A DNA stretch of 64,000 nucleotides from Aquibacillus koreensis (GCF_025154055.1 NZ_JAOALK010000056.1:248001-312000); one strand, 5' to 3'. Shown: positions 1 to 10,215, counted from the first letter of the stretch. The notes: generated by a model not told the origin, from the letters alone. Made by a program: numbers and translations.

Positions 1-52
1 TAGCATATACTGAATTAACTGCCAAAAAACATATGTAAGGAGTTATTATTAT

Positions 53-337
53 ATGAATAATATTATGAAAAAAACGATATTAAAAAGACTAAAACAAATC
101 AGTGTAGAGGATTTACTTACTTATAGTAAAGAGTATGGTATAACAATAAATAAAACCCAAGCAGAAAAAATTACATCCTATATGTCTACAACAAAATTAG
201 ATCCATTCGAAGAGAAAGACCGCTTAACACTTTATAAAAAATTAGCACAACTAACAGATTTGCAAACAGCTCAAAAAGCCCAACAATTGTTTAATAAATT
301 AATCAAACAATATGGTGTGGAATCCTGGTTTAACTAA
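53..337 (+). CDS. yqfT: DUF2624 family small protein (YqfT-like)
   Basis: A 94-residue, lysine-rich soluble protein with no signal peptide or membrane segment. Its size, composition and position next to nfo and cshB fit the Bacillus YqfT/DUF2624 family, whose function is unknown. AAGGAG lies 11 nt before the first ATG; a second ATG four codons on is a possible alternative start. It is transcribed towards nfo and the two genes converge on a shared hairpin. The family call rests on synteny and general resemblance, not on a diagnostic motif. Confidence 0.7.
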   Translation: MNNIMKKTILKRLKQISVEDLLTYSKEYGITINKTQAEKITSYMSTTKLDPFEEKDRLTLYKKLAQLTDLQTAQKAQQLFNKLIKQYGVESWFN

Positions 338-370
338 AAAAGCTCATAAGCAGTATTGACTGCTTATGAG
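336..370 (-). terminator. Rho-independent terminator of nfo
   Basis: An 11-bp perfect stem (CTCATAAGCAG paired with CTGCTTATGAG, 6-nt loop). On the minus strand it is followed by CTTTTTT, so it mainly ends the leftward nfo transcript. It may also stop the convergent yqfT message. Confidence 0.85.
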
Positions 371-376
371 TAATTA

Positions 377-1267
377 TTATTGTGCTAGAATTTTATCCTT
401 TAGGTCTGTAACAAAGCCTTCCCCTTTTAACATTTCAATTTCAAATCGATAAGGTGGCTTTTTATTCTTTTTATCTTCCCCAACATACGGTGTTTCAAGA
501 ATTTTTGGTAATTCCTTCAGTTGGGGATGATGAACTACATACCGAAGCGCATCGTATCCGATGTGGCCGAAACCAATATTTTCATGTCTATCTTTGGCTG
601 CACCAGTAACATTTTTGCTATCGTTAACATGAATAACCTTTAACCGATCTAGGCCAATAACCCGGTCAAATTGATCTAATACGCCATCAAAGTCATTTAC
701 AATATCATAACCTGCATCATGAACGTGACAGGTATCTAAACAAATGGACAGTTTATTGTTTAAGTGCACTCCGTCTATGATCTTTGCTAATTCTTCAAAT
801 GATCTACCGACTTCCGACCCTTTTCCAGCCATCGTTTCTAATGCAATTTGCACATTTTGATCTTGATGCAAAACTTCATTCAAACCTTCAATAATCTTGG
901 CTATTCCTTTATCTGCACCTTCCCCAACATGTGCACCAGGGTGAAGCACAATCTGTTTTGCTCCAAGTGCTTCCGTACGTTTTATTTCGTCTGTAAGAAA
1001 GTTAACGCCTAACTCAAATGTTTCTTTTTTGGTTGTATTACCAAGATTAATAATATAAGGTGCATGGACTACTATATCAACTATATTATTTTCTTTCATA
1101 TGAGCAATTCCAGCTTCTATGTTTAACTCTTCAATCGGGCGCCTTCTCGTGTTTTGTGGTGCCCCAGTATAAATCATAAATGTTGTAGCCCCATAAGAAG
1201 TAGCTTCCTCACTGGAACCTAATAACATTTTCTTTCCGCTCATGGACACATGCGATCCTATTTTCAC
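377..1267 (-). CDS. nfo: Endonuclease IV (AP endonuclease)
   Basis: A 296-residue TIM-barrel AP endonuclease that cuts the backbone 5' of abasic sites during base-excision repair. The zinc-cluster ligands of the family can be placed at His69, His109, Glu144, Asp178, His181, His213, Asp226, His228 and Glu258, a set that lines up closely with the E. coli enzyme. The N-terminus (GSHVSMSG) and the LDTCH and HVNDSK blocks are typical. Length is normal. In B. subtilis the gene is yqfS and helps protect spore DNA. It lies downstream of cshB on the same strand, about 100 bp away. Confidence 0.97.
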   Translation of the reverse strand: MKIGSHVSMSGKKMLLGSSEEATSYGATTFMIYTGAPQNTRRRPIEELNIEAGIAHMKENNIVDIVVHAPYIINLGNTTKKETFELGVNFLTDEIKRTEALGAKQIVLHPGAHVGEGADKGIAKIIEGLNEVLHQDQNVQIALETMAGKGSEVGRSFEELAKIIDGVHLNNKLSICLDTCHVHDAGYDIVNDFDGVLDQFDRVIGLDRLKVIHVNDSKNVTGAAKDRHENIGFGHIGYDALRYVVHHPQLKELPKILETPYVGEDKKNKKPPYRFEIEMLKGEGFVTDLKDKILAQ

Positions 1268-1369
1268 TTCCTACACCTCTCTCTTTGTTACTCATTGCGC
1301 AATTAACTTCTAAAACATGCGTTAGATGAGTGAAAAAAATAATATAAAAAGATTCTAACATAAAGTGAT

Positions 1370-2683
1370 TTATTTTTTTGGATTCTTGCTTCGTACGATC
1401 TTCCTTTTCGCTTTTTCCTGTTGGTATTTCATTTTCTTTTTATAACCAGGCTTTACTTTTTTAGGTTTTCTCACTTTTCTCCATGCTTCTTGATCCAATT
1501 CATTACTTTTCTTTTTTCTCTGAGCTCTTTCGTTCCAAGCTTTAGATTCTTTCCATTCCCCGTTCACTACATCATAACTATCAAATGTTAATCCTCTTTG
1601 TTCTAATTTTTCAACTAAGGATAGATCTTCGTCTGTATAAATATTGATCGCTGTTCCTTCAAGTCCGGCACGTGCAGTTCTTCCAACTCGATGCACGTAA
1701 AACTCTTCCTCTTTAGGCATTTGCGCATTTATAACATGGCTAACGCCCTTGATATCAATTCCCCGCGCTGCTAAATCCGTAGCAACAATGTATTGATAAC
1801 GAAGACCTTGAATGTCTTTTAACACTCGTTTTCTCTCTCTTGGTGTTAATCCACCATGGATTATACCTACGTCCATTCCTTTTTCCGTAAGCTCTTTTGC
1901 TAGCTCGTTCGCTAGTTCTTTTCCGTTTGTAAATATAATTGCAAGGTATGGTTGAATCGATTGTGAAATACGATATACCATCTCTGACACTTGTCTATGT
2001 CTTAAAGGTACCAATCGATGCTCCATTTTTTCAGGCGCTATTTGATCCTGTAAATTAAAATAGGCTGGATTTTGTAAGTATTTTTTCAGAAAAGGCTGCA
2101 AACGCTCTGGAATTGTAGCAGAAAAGACCATTACTTGAATCTCTGGATTAGCTTTCACTAGCATTTGATCTACTTCTTTAATTAGTCCCAAATCAAACAT
2201 AAGATCCGCTTCATCAATTACAAAGGATTTTGCAGAGAATATGTCTAAGGCACCCTCATTAATGAGATCCAGTATTCTTCCTGGTGTTCCAATTACGATT
2301 TGCGGTTGTTCTTTTAACTTTTCGATCGTTCGCTTTTTATCGGTTCCACCGATAAAAAGTTTTGCAGACCATTGATCTTCTTTCTCTGCATAGGTAATTA
2401 TTTTCTTTACTTCATCATATATTTGTGTTGCTAACTCTCTTGTAGGAGAAGTAACAACAAATTGCACTTGTTTATCATTCTCATTTAGCGCATTGAAAAG
2501 CGGCAATAAAAAAGCGTGTGTTTTTCCTGAACCAGTATGGGATTGACCAATAATACTTTCACCTCGAAGTGCAGCAGGAATAACTTTTTGCTGTATAGGT
2601 GTTGGTTCCTTAAATTGTAATTTATCAATCACTTCTTGCATGATCGGCTGAAGTGTATATTCCTTAAACGAATGGTTAGACAT
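1370..2683 (-). CDS. cshB: DEAD-box RNA helicase CshB
   Basis: An ATP-dependent RNA helicase of about 437 residues, of the cold-shock CshB type (B. subtilis YqfR). In order it shows a Q motif (FKEPTPIQQ), Walker A (SHTGSGKT), DEAD, SAT (FSATIP) and the motif VI block HRVGRTARAG, followed by a strongly basic lysine-rich tail of about 60 residues expected to bind RNA. The ATG at 2683 is chosen because TTAAAGGAGT sits just upstream; the longer reading frame to 2725 begins before that ribosome binding site. Expected role is RNA remodelling and ribosome assembly in the cold. Confidence 0.95.
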   Translation of the reverse strand: MSNHSFKEYTLQPIMQEVIDKLQFKEPTPIQQKVIPAALRGESIIGQSHTGSGKTHAFLLPLFNALNENDKQVQFVVTSPTRELATQIYDEVKKIITYAEKEDQWSAKLFIGGTDKKRTIEKLKEQPQIVIGTPGRILDLINEGALDIFSAKSFVIDEADLMFDLGLIKEVDQMLVKANPEIQVMVFSATIPERLQPFLKKYLQNPAYFNLQDQIAPEKMEHRLVPLRHRQVSEMVYRISQSIQPYLAIIFTNGKELANELAKELTEKGMDVGIIHGGLTPRERKRVLKDIQGLRYQYIVATDLAARGIDIKGVSHVINAQMPKEEEFYVHRVGRTARAGLEGTAINIYTDEDLSLVEKLEQRGLTFDSYDVVNGEWKESKAWNERAQRKKKSNELDQEAWRKVRKPKKVKPGYKKKMKYQQEKAKRKIVRSKNPKK

Positions 2684-2803
2684 GTATAATACTCCTTTAA
2701 TTCTAATGGTTGGTACTTTAACCATTATAGGTTAGTTAATGCAAAATTGCACATGGATTTATACTTTTCATCATTATTCTTTCATTCTTGTACACATTTA
2801 CCT

Positions 2804-2832
2804 TTGTCAACTCTTAGTTTTACCTTTATAAT
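2804..2832 (+). promoter_or_regulatory. Sigma-A promoter of ispH
   Basis: TTGTCA (2804-2809), 17-nt spacer, TATAAT (2827-2832), with the ispH ribosome binding site about 40 nt downstream. Seen directly; no mapped start site is available. Confidence 0.75.
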
Positions 2833-2884
2833 GAAACTAATGCCCTAAAATATAAAAAACATACAAAACAGAGGGGGAACCAAA

Positions 2885-3829
2885 ATGGATGTTATTAAAA
2901 TTGCTCCACGTGGTTATTGTTACGGTGTAGTAGATGCAATGGTCATTGCTCAAAACGCAGTAAAAGACCCAAATCTACCCCGTCCTATATATATTCTTGG
3001 AATGATTGTTCATAATGCACATGTAACAAATGCTTTCGAAAGTGAAGGTGTGATCACACTAGATGGTAAAAATCGTGCGGAATTATTAGAAGAAATTAAT
3101 GAAGGTACAGTTGTTTTCACCGCACATGGTGTTTCACCTGAAGTAAAAAAACGCGCCGAGAATAAAGGGTTAACTGTTCTAGATGCTACGTGTCCAGATG
3201 TAACCCGTACACATGACTTAATTAGAGAAAAAGTAAAAGAAGGCTATGAAATTGTATATATTGGTAAAAAAGGCCACCCAGAACCTGAAGGGGCAGTTGG
3301 TGTGGCACCCGATCACGTACACTTAATTCAAACAGAAGATGACGTTGATCAACTTGATTTACATGCAGATAAAATTGTTGTTACCAATCAAACAACGATG
3401 AGCCAGTGGGATGTATATGATGTCATGTTAAAAGTACAAGAAAAATTCCCACAAACTGAAATGATTCAAGAAATATGTATGGCGACTCAGGTACGACAAG
3501 AGGCAGTGGCAGAACAAGCAAAAGAGGCAGACCTTACCTTAGTTGTCGGAGATCCTAGAAGTAACAACTCTAATCGTCTAGCACAAGTCTCAGAAGAACA
3601 CGCTGGTACAAAAGCTTATCGCATTGCAGATGTATCTGAGATTAAATTAGAGTGGTTGGAAGGTGTCAATACAGTAGCGATTACAGCTGGTGCTTCAACG
3701 CCAACTCCAATCACAAAAGAAGTAATCAAATTTATAGAAGCCTTTGATCAAAACGATAAAAGTACTTGGGACCTTACATTTAAGGTACAACAAACTAAAA
3801 TTTTACCTAAAGTAAAAGTAAAGAAATAA
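2885..3829 (+). CDS. ispH: 4-hydroxy-3-methylbut-2-enyl diphosphate reductase
   Basis: The last enzyme of the MEP isoprenoid pathway. It reduces HMBPP to IPP and DMAPP with a [4Fe-4S] cluster. The three cluster cysteines are Cys12 (GYCYGV), Cys103 (ATCPDV) and Cys198 (EICMAT). Active-site His43, His81 and His131 and Glu133 (HPEPEG) are present. At 314 residues it has the usual Bacillus YqfP length. It has an AGAGGGGG ribosome binding site, its own promoter and its own terminator, so it is probably monocistronic. Isoprenoids made here feed undecaprenyl phosphate, the substrate of dgkA elsewhere in the window. Confidence 0.97.
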   Translation: MDVIKIAPRGYCYGVVDAMVIAQNAVKDPNLPRPIYILGMIVHNAHVTNAFESEGVITLDGKNRAELLEEINEGTVVFTAHGVSPEVKKRAENKGLTVLDATCPDVTRTHDLIREKVKEGYEIVYIGKKGHPEPEGAVGVAPDHVHLIQTEDDVDQLDLHADKIVVTNQTTMSQWDVYDVMLKVQEKFPQTEMIQEICMATQVRQEAVAEQAKEADLTLVVGDPRSNNSNRLAQVSEEHAGTKAYRIADVSEIKLEWLEGVNTVAITAGASTPTPITKEVIKFIEAFDQNDKSTWDLTFKVQQTKILPKVKVKK

Positions 3830-3836
3830 AAACATG

Positions 3837-3875
3837 AAAGAGGACCTGACTTCACAAGTCGGTCCTCTTTTTTAT
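3837..3875 (+). terminator. Rho-independent terminator of ispH
   Basis: Stem AAAGAGGACC(T)GACTT paired with AAGTCGGTCCTCTTT, one bulged T and a 3-nt loop, followed by a T tract, directly after the ispH stop. Confidence 0.9.
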
Positions 3876-4170
3876 TACACATAATCTATAAACTATGACA
3901 TAACAAAGAGATATTTTACGAATGCAATTTAAGCGGATGTGTGGCCCTTATATACCCTGTTTAGGCGGATTTTTCATCTGAGCGGTTATACGCTAGTTCA
4001 ACAAAATGCCTACGAAATCATTGAAATCAGGGCAAATATGGGATAAGGTAGCCGTTAAATCATAAAGTCTGGGATTTAAAGCAAAATAACGGATCTCTTA
4101 GCCGCCAAAATCAATAGCGACTGTAATAGTTACTGCACAGTATGGATCTTCAACGCATTAATAAATGGCT
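3876..4170. other. ispH-nif3 gap with imperfect inverted repeat, non-coding
   Basis: About 300 bp without a credible gene. It holds an imperfect inverted repeat: CCTTAT and CCCTGTTT at 3946-3962 against AAATCAGGG and ATAAGG at 4024-4048. At its nif3 end lies the 21-bp motif annotated separately at 4129-4149. The GC-richer blocks (several GCGG/CCGC) contrast with the AT-rich surroundings. It looks like a decayed or simpler dispersed repeat. Confidence 0.4.
4129..4149 (-). repeat. Terminal motif shared with the two composite palindromic elements
   Basis: AGTTACTG-C-ACAGTATGGATC on the plus strand. Its complement recurs at 44710-44730 with one mismatch in 21, and a 13-mer from it (ACTGCACAGTATG) recurs exactly at 15475-15487. 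At the other two sites it marks the outer edge of a composite repeat element. Confidence 0.5.
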
Positions 4171-5292
4171 TCAAATAAACTGAAATGGTTCTGTGTTACT
4201 GGTTGAGACGATTACTTCCACGGAAGCATCCATAGTCTTTATTTCCTTCTCTAGGAAATCCTTCACGGCCTTTTTCATTACTTTCTCGACATAGTGCCCG
4301 GGATCTACGACGTTCAATCCCATTTGCCACGCGTCCTGTGCCTCATGGAACGTCATATCACCAGTAACATACACATCAGCACCCATTCTTTTCGCATTGA
4401 CTATAAAGTCTTCACCACTTCCTCCAAGGATCGCAATTTTTTTAACTTTCTTCGTTAAATCACCAGTCACTCGAAGTGTTGGTACATCTAAACGCTCTTT
4501 TACATGTTCACAAAATGACTGAAGTGATATCGGCTCAGGTAATACACCAATTCTACCTGCTCCTACAGGCTCCCCTTTATTACCCAACGGAATTAAATCA
4601 TAAGCAACTTCTTCATAAGGATGTGCTTCAAAAACAATTGGAAGAAACTTCGCAACTTGCGATTGGCTTATAATAGTTTCAACCTTTATTTCGTCGACTT
4701 TTTCAATCTCTCCTTGCGTTCCTATGTAAGGGTCAGTTCCGTCTAATGGCTTAAATGATCCAGTTCCTTTCGTTTGAAAGACACAGTGGCTGTAATTTCC
4801 GATATGACCTGCTCCTGCATCACCAATTGCTTCTGTAAAACTTTCCGCATGACTTTCGGGTACATAAACTATTAATTTAAACCAATCATCTTGAGTGGAC
4901 GGTACTAGAACTTCTGTATCTTCCACACCTAAATAATCTGCTAAAATGTCACTAACTCCCCCCTTTGCTATATCAAGGTTTGTATGAGCTGCATAAACCG
5001 TTATATCATGCTTCATAAGTTTTTGTATTACTCTACCAGATGCTGTATCTAAATTTATTTGTTTTAATGGCTTAAATAAGATTGGATGGTGAGCTATAAT
5101 CAAATCAACACCTTTTGTGATTGCCTCATCAACTACATTTTCCAAAACATCCAGTGTAACCATAACCTTTTGTGTTTTTTTATTTAATGTTCCGACTTGT
5201 AGCCCTACATTATCCCAATCATAAGCTAATGATTTTGATGCCCATTGTTCGAAAGCTTTAATTAGATCATTAGCCAGGACTGTTTTATTCAT
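4171..5292 (-). CDS. yqfO: Nif3-like dinuclear metal center protein YqfO
   Basis: A 373-residue Nif3/DUF34 family protein (B. subtilis YqfO), often annotated as GTP cyclohydrolase 1 type 2 homolog; the physiological reaction is unsettled. Metal-binding blocks are AHHPILF and HTNLD near residues 65-105 and GDMTFHEA in the C-terminal part. A PII/CutA-like domain is inserted in the middle, roughly residues 130-230, as in the long Firmicute form. It overlaps trmK by 8 nt, so the two are translationally coupled. Confidence 0.92.
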   Translation of the reverse strand: MNKTVLANDLIKAFEQWASKSLAYDWDNVGLQVGTLNKKTQKVMVTLDVLENVVDEAITKGVDLIIAHHPILFKPLKQINLDTASGRVIQKLMKHDITVYAAHTNLDIAKGGVSDILADYLGVEDTEVLVPSTQDDWFKLIVYVPESHAESFTEAIGDAGAGHIGNYSHCVFQTKGTGSFKPLDGTDPYIGTQGEIEKVDEIKVETIISQSQVAKFLPIVFEAHPYEEVAYDLIPLGNKGEPVGAGRIGVLPEPISLQSFCEHVKERLDVPTLRVTGDLTKKVKKIAILGGSGEDFIVNAKRMGADVYVTGDMTFHEAQDAWQMGLNVVDPGHYVEKVMKKAVKDFLEKEIKTMDASVEVIVSTSNTEPFQFI

Positions 5293-5995
5293 TTTCTAGA
5301 ACCTCCTCAATCTCCTTAATTTCTTCCTGAAACATATTCATTCGTTCGATATTGGGAGTTTTCGCATTCTCCATTTGCTTTAATGCGTGTTTTTTTCTAT
5401 CTAATTCTATTTTCCACTTTTGCTTAAATGCCGTTGACTTTTCGCGCAAAAGAATCGGACCAAATAATAGTTCTCTTCTTTTGTTTTCCATTGTGTAAGC
5501 AACGTATTCACTATTTCGGTCACCTACGAGAATTTCGTATATATGACCATCTTCTTCTATTATTTTTTCATCTGTGAGTTGAAAATCATTTTGATCAAAC
5601 CATTTTCTAATAGCGTCCGCATCAACATTAGGTTGCGTAATAATTCGTTTTACAGAAAGGAGTTTATCTTTTCCCTCTTCTAAAATAGTTGAAATTAGAC
5701 TTCCGCCCATTCCAGCAATAACAACTTGCTCCACTTCGCCTGGTTTAATTACTGATAGCCCGTTTCCTTTCCTTACTTCGATTCGGTCATCTATTTGTAA
5801 ATCTCCTACCGTTTTTTTTGCACTTTGATATGGTCCCTCATTCAATTCACCAGCAATTGCTGTTGCATGCTCGTCTTGAAGGCATACAAAGCACGGTAAA
5901 TATGCATGATCAGATCCAATATCTGCAAATCTTGCTTCTTTTGGCAGGAAGGATGCAACTAACTGGAGTCGCTTCGATAAAGTTTTTTCGTTCAT
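5285..5995 (-). CDS. trmK: tRNA (adenine-N1)-22 methyltransferase TrmK
   Basis: A 236-residue SAM-dependent methyltransferase making m1A22 in tRNA (B. subtilis YqfN). The SAM-binding motif I is ADIGSDHAYLP near residue 23, followed by VIAGMGGSLI and the IITQPN motif. The charged, helical C-terminus (about residues 180-236) matches the coiled-coil tail of the family. The stop overlaps the start of the downstream nif3-like gene, so both are read as one unit. Confidence 0.93.
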   Translation of the reverse strand: MNEKTLSKRLQLVASFLPKEARFADIGSDHAYLPCFVCLQDEHATAIAGELNEGPYQSAKKTVGDLQIDDRIEVRKGNGLSVIKPGEVEQVVIAGMGGSLISTILEEGKDKLLSVKRIITQPNVDADAIRKWFDQNDFQLTDEKIIEEDGHIYEILVGDRNSEYVAYTMENKRRELLFGPILLREKSTAFKQKWKIELDRKKHALKQMENAKTPNIERMNMFQEEIKEIEEVLENE

Positions 5996-6055
5996 TTATT
6001 AACCCTCCGCTGATTACTAATTACCTTTCAAAAAAAGCTTACACTTTTTATAACG

Positions 6056-6090
6056 AAAATAAAAGCTTTCTGATAAACAGAAAGCTTTTA
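6056..6090 (-). terminator. Rho-independent terminator of cccA
   Basis: 12-bp perfect stem AAAAGCTTTCTG / CAGAAAGCTTTT with a 5-nt loop. The minus-strand 3' side runs into TTTTATTTT. Confidence 0.88.
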
Positions 6091-6101
6091 CCTCATATCT
6101 T

Positions 6102-6458
6102 TTATTTTTTCTCCGCCAACCATTCAGCTAGTATTGCAGCTTCTTCATTTGATACTAGCCCACCTGGCATTCCTGTACCTTTACCATTAATAATAATGTC
6201 TTGAATTTCATCAACAGAGTAGTCACTTCCTACGTTCTGTAGACTAGGACCATTATTACCACCTAAGTCACTACCATGACAGCTAATACAACTTTCAATA
6301 AGCACTTCTGGATCCTGTATTACTTCTTCCTCGCCACCAGTCCCATCTTCTTGAGCGATTTGATCTTGCTGATCTAACCCAACAATTGATAAAACAATCA
6401 TAGTGAGGATCCCTAAAACAGCAATAATTGCAAAAGGAATAACCGGATTTCTCTTCAT
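6102..6458 (-). CDS. cccA: Membrane-anchored cytochrome c550
   Basis: A 118-residue small cytochrome c. One N-terminal transmembrane anchor (about residues 8-27) is followed by an acidic linker and a periplasm-like heme domain with the CISCH heme-attachment motif. The Met ligand is expected in GTGMPGG near the C-terminus. It acts as a membrane-tethered electron carrier outside the cytoplasmic membrane. In B. subtilis cccA also lies beside sigA. It has its own terminator. Confidence 0.94.
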   Translation of the reverse strand: MKRNPVIPFAIIAVLGILTMIVLSIVGLDQQDQIAQEDGTGGEEEVIQDPEVLIESCISCHGSDLGGNNGPSLQNVGSDYSVDEIQDIIINGKGTGMPGGLVSNEEAAILAEWLAEKK

Positions 6459-6620
6459 GTTCTTTTGTCCTCCTTATGTACTTCCCTATGAAAGATCTAC
6501 TACCTCTTAAAAACCAGTAATTTTTAACATTAGCGACTATTAAGTAAAATAAGTAGAGCCAAAACTACCTTTATTTTACTCCAAAAGCGCTATATATAAA
6601 AGGGAAAAGGTTGATTATTT

Positions 6621-7154
6621 TTATATAAAATTATAGATAATTAACATAACGCCACCTAACACTCCAAATATTGTAAGAAATATTAACTTTTTTCGAATAC
6701 CTAATGCGATCCAGAACAAACAATGTCCTGCAATAATAATGAAAGTATAGGACGAAAAAAAGTAGTTCGTTATGTAAACTGTGATTACTAAAAAAATTAA
6801 TAACATGATAACCGAAGCATACAAATCATTTAGCATATGATCTTTTTTAAAATATAGGTAATAGCACACGGTTAAAATTAAAAAAATAATTACAAGAAGG
6901 ATTTGCATTGTAAAGTTCATTTCAGTAAAATAAATAACAAGAAGGGTGAGAGGCAGCAACAGAAAATTTGATAGACTGATACAAATAAAGAACAATCGCT
7001 CTAACAATGTACGCTCTTTTTTTTCCTGCTCCTGTTCAACGTTACCTTCTGTATATAATGCTAATAAAAAGTCACAATAATGACTTGGTAACAGATTTGC
7101 CTGTTTCCAGTTATTGATTTCCTTAATTATAATACTTTTTCGTTCCTCAGCCAT
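6621..7154 (-). CDS. Uncharacterised multi-pass membrane protein
   Basis: A protein of about 177 residues, function unknown. The N-terminal cytoplasmic stretch (about 45 residues, with NLLPSHYCDFLLALYTEG) is followed by 5-6 hydrophobic segments and a short C-terminus. The ATG at 7154 has GGAG 8 nt upstream. The longer frame to 7211 would start inside the rpoD terminator hairpin, so I reject it. It sits between rpoD and cccA, a place where B. subtilis has no such gene as far as I recall. No residues suggest an enzyme or transporter family. Confidence 0.7.
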   Translation of the reverse strand: MAEERKSIIIKEINNWKQANLLPSHYCDFLLALYTEGNVEQEQEKKERTLLERLFFICISLSNFLLLPLTLLVIYFTEMNFTMQILLVIIFLILTVCYYLYFKKDHMLNDLYASVIMLLIFLVITVYITNYFFSSYTFIIIAGHCLFWIALGIRKKLIFLTIFGVLGGVMLIIYNFI

Positions 7155-7194
7155 TTCGCCAACTCCATATGAAGTGAAATGAAATAAAAATGCA

Positions 7195-7230
7195 CAGTCA
7201 TTGTAAGACATATCGTGCAGACAATGACTG
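7195..7230 (-). terminator. Hairpin terminator after rpoD
   Basis: Perfect 10-bp inverted repeat CAGTCATTGT / ACAATGACTG, 16-nt loop, just after the rpoD stop. The following minus-strand sequence is T-rich (TGCATTTTTATTT). The T tract is offset by four bases, so efficiency is uncertain. Confidence 0.55.
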
Positions 7231-7244
7231 AGCGAATTGGATCC

Positions 7245-8366
7245 TTACTCTAGGAAATCTTTTAAACGTTTGCTACGGCTTGGATGACGAAGCTTTCTTA
7301 AAGCTTTAGCTTCAATTTGTCTAATCCGTTCTCTCGTCACACCAAACACTTTTCCAACCTCTTCAAGGGTTCTAGTACGTCCGTCATCTAGACCAAAACG
7401 TAAACGAAGTACGTTTTCTTCTCGATCCGTTAGTGTATCTAAAACGTCTTCCAATTGTTCCTTTAATAGTTCGTAAGCTGCATGATCTGAAGGCGATGTT
7501 GCTTCTTGATCCTCAATGAAATCTCCTAAATGAGAGTCGTCTTCTTCCCCAATCGGCGTCTCAAGTGATACTGGCTCTTGAGCAATTTTTAAAATTTCAC
7601 GTACCTTATCGGGACTAAGTTCCATTTCTTTTCCAATTTCTTCCGGACTAGGTTCTCTACCAAGATCTTGAAGTAACTGTCTTTGGACGCGAATAAGCTT
7701 ATTAATTGTTTCAACCATGTGAACGGGAATACGAATCGTTCTTGCTTGGTCCGCAATTGCTCTTGTAATCGCTTGACGAATCCACCAAGTAGCATAAGTA
7801 CTAAACTTATATCCCTTGCGATAATCAAATTTCTCTACAGCCTTAATGAGACCCATGTTTCCTTCTTGAATTAAGTCCAAGAAGAGCATGCCTCGACCTA
7901 CATATCTTTTCGCTATACTAACAACTAATCGCAAATTCGCTTCTGCAAGGCGACGTTTTGCTTCCTCTTCACCTTCTTCAATACGTTTTGCTAAGTTAAT
8001 TTCTTCTGCTGCTGAAAGTAAGTCAACACGACCAATTTCTTTCAAATACATACGAACTGGATCATTAATCTTAATTCCTAAAGGTACACTTAAGTCATTA
8101 AGATCAAATTCTTCCTCTTTTGATAGTTGTTGCATACTTGGATCCTCTTCCGAATCACCAATAACTTCAATTCCTTGTTCACCTAGGTACTCATAATATT
8201 CGTCCATCTGATCTGATTCCAATTCAAAATTGGATAAACGCTCAGCTACTTCTTCATAAGCTAAAACACCGCGTTTTTTACCAAGTTCAAGTAATTGTTC
8301 CTTCGCTTGCTCTAGCGTTAGCTCACTTTCATTTTCTTTTGAACGTGATGGCTTGTTTTTTGCCAT
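7245..8366 (-). CDS. rpoD: RNA polymerase primary sigma factor (sigma-A)
   Basis: The vegetative sigma-70 factor, 373 residues (same as sigA of B. subtilis). Regions in order: an acidic N-terminus (1.1), region 1.2 near [10 protein letters not shown], region 2 with the -10 recognition helix [10 protein letters not shown], region 3, and region 4.2 with the -35 reading helix and [18 protein letters not shown]. The ATG at 8366 follows GGAGGGGCACTC; the frame extends six codons further, but those encode the ribosome binding site. It is transcribed with dnaG upstream. Confidence 0.98.
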   Translation of the reverse strand: MAKNKPSRSKENESELTLEQAKEQLLELGKKRGVLAYEEVAERLSNFELESDQMDEYYEYLGEQGIEVIGDSEEDPSMQQLSKEEEFDLNDLSVPLGIKINDPVRMYLKEIGRVDLLSAAEEINLAKRIEEGEEEAKRRLAEANLRLVVSIAKRYVGRGMLFLDLIQEGNMGLIKAVEKFDYRKGYKFSTYATWWIRQAITRAIADQARTIRIPVHMVETINKLIRVQRQLLQDLGREPSPEEIGKEMELSPDKVREILKIAQEPVSLETPIGEEDDSHLGDFIEDQEATSPSDHAAYELLKEQLEDVLDTLTDREENVLRLRFGLDDGRTRTLEEVGKVFGVTRERIRQIEAKALRKLRHPSRSKRLKDFLE

Positions 8367-8397
8367 GAGTGCCCCTCCTTCCAACTTGCATTCTATG

Positions 8398-10215
8398 TCA
8401 ATGATTTGAATTTTTAATTTGCTTTTTCAGCTCAAGAATTTGCATTGCAATTTGTGCAGCTCGAACAGGGTCGTTTTGCATTTCTGCATTCCTCTGCTCT
8501 ATTTTTAACGAGTGAATTGTTTCTTTTTCATTTTGCTCCATTCGGATCATTCGAATATAGTCATTAATTTCCTTATCACTGATATCTTCATGTATAGGAA
8601 TCATAGAAATTTGTACGACTGTACTTTGAATTGCTGAGTCAGGCAGTTTTTCAATGAATTGACTAACATTAGGTGTGTACCCTTCCTCATAATAGCCATA
8701 TAAGTAAGTTACAATAATTTTATGTTCATCAACATTGAAAGCACCACCAACTTCCACTTTCACTTTTTCAGCGATGGAAGCATCTTGCAACATGTATGCA
8801 AGCAATTGTCGTTCAGCATTATAATAAGCCGGCCTTAGTTTTTGTGTTTTTTTAAAACTATTTGCCTTATTAGTATGGCTAGATTGATTAGGCTTATCCT
8901 GTTTGCCACCTATCTTTTCATTACGCGAACGCACTTCTTGAGTTAAGGTTTCGATTGATAATTCAAATTCATTTGCTAATTCCTTCAAATAATGTTCTCT
9001 TTCAATCGGTCGTTCAATCAAAGCTATCTCATCAATTACATTTTCAACATATTGTATGCGATCTCCTTCTAATTTTAGATTATAATCTTTTTTTAGATAT
9101 TTCATCATGAAAGTCATGTAGGTATCACTTGCTTCAATTACTTCATGATGGAAGCGATCTGCACCATATGTTTTAATATAATCATCCGGGTCAAGTCCAT
9201 TCGGGAGTGTAGCAACTTTGACTGCACATCCAACTTGCTTTAAGAGCTTTGCGGCTTTAAAAGATGCGAGGAAACCAGCATTATCAGGGTCATAACATAT
9301 GATAACTGTATCCACATATCTTCTTAATAACTTGGCTTGCATGTCCGTCAAAGCAGTACCAAGAGTGGCAATACCATTCATCACACCAGCTTTATGCGCG
9401 GAGATAACATCCATTTGCCCTTCAAACAAAACAGCTTCTTGTTTCTTACGAATCGACTTTCGTGCAAGATCAAAATTATATAACAACTTTCCTTTTTGAA
9501 ATAATTCTGATTCTGGACTGTTAAGATATTTAGGTTTTTGATCTGTAATTGTCCTACCACCAAAACCGATTGTTTTTCCTAAGTGGTTACGAATGGGAAA
9601 GATAACTCTTCCTCTAAATCGATCCGTAACCACATTATCCTCATTCGATGATAATATCCCGGCTTTAACCATTGATTGCCGATGAAAACCTTTTTTCTCC
9701 AAGAATTCCACTATAAAGTCTTTAGAGTTTGGTGAGTATCCTAGTTGAAAGGTATCAATTACATCATCCGTGAAACCACGATCTTTCAAATATTGATAGC
9801 CTTCTTTACCCTCTTTTGTATGACGCAATAAATGATGATATAATTTAGTTAACCACTCATATGCACTTAAAGCATCAAGGGTTTCTTTACTTTGAAAGCT
9901 ACCTTCGCTCTGAGCTTTGTCCGGAAGTGTATGACCGCTTTTACCAGCCAAATAATTAATTGCTTGGTAAAAGTTATATCCCTCCATCTCCATAACGAAG
10001 GTAACAACATTCCCACCTTTTCCACAGCCAAAGCAATGAAAGATTTGCTTGTCTTGTGTGACCGAAAAAGAAGGTGTATTCTCACCATGAAAAGGGCATA
10101 ACCCAAAATAGTTTCTACCCTGCTTTTTTAGCTGCACATACTCTCCGATAATATCCACAATATCATTCGACTTACGTATTTCTTCCACTAATTCTTCCGG
10201 AATTTGTTTCGGCAT
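8398..10215 (-). CDS. dnaG: DNA primase DnaG
   Basis: The replicative primase, 605 residues. The N-terminal CHC2 zinc finger uses Cys40, His43, Cys61 and Cys64. The central TOPRIM domain shows EGQMDV, the GTALT block and DPDNAG. The C-terminal part (from about residue 450) is the helicase-binding domain that contacts DnaB/DnaC. It is the first gene of the dnaG-rpoD macromolecular-synthesis operon, with 31 bp to rpoD. Confidence 0.98.
   Translation of the reverse strand: MPKQIPEELVEEIRKSNDIVDIIGEYVQLKKQGRNYFGLCPFHGENTPSFSVTQDKQIFHCFGCGKGGNVVTFVMEMEGYNFYQAINYLAGKSGHTLPDKAQSEGSFQSKETLDALSAYEWLTKLYHHLLRHTKEGKEGYQYLKDRGFTDDVIDTFQLGYSPNSKDFIVEFLEKKGFHRQSMVKAGILSSNEDNVVTDRFRGRVIFPIRNHLGKTIGFGGRTITDQKPKYLNSPESELFQKGKLLYNFDLARKSIRKKQEAVLFEGQMDVISAHKAGVMNGIATLGTALTDMQAKLLRRYVDTVIICYDPDNAGFLASFKAAKLLKQVGCAVKVATLPNGLDPDDYIKTYGADRFHHEVIEASDTYMTFMMKYLKKDYNLKLEGDRIQYVENVIDEIALIERPIEREHYLKELANEFELSIETLTQEVRSRNEKIGGKQDKPNQSSHTNKANSFKKTQKLRPAYYNAERQLLAYMLQDASIAEKVKVEVGGAFNVDEHKIIVTYLYGYYEEGYTPNVSQFIEKLPDSAIQSTVVQISMIPIHEDISDKEINDYIRMIRMEQNEKETIHSLKIEQRNAEMQNDPVRAAQIAMQILELKKQIKNSNH

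Noticed and set aside
5818-6204. 128-codon open frame on the plus strand
   Set aside because: Antisense to trmK and cccA, no ribosome binding site, low-complexity composition.
7888-8196. 102-codon open frame on the plus strand
   Set aside because: Lies inside rpoD on the other strand; the product is a shadow of the sigma-factor codons.
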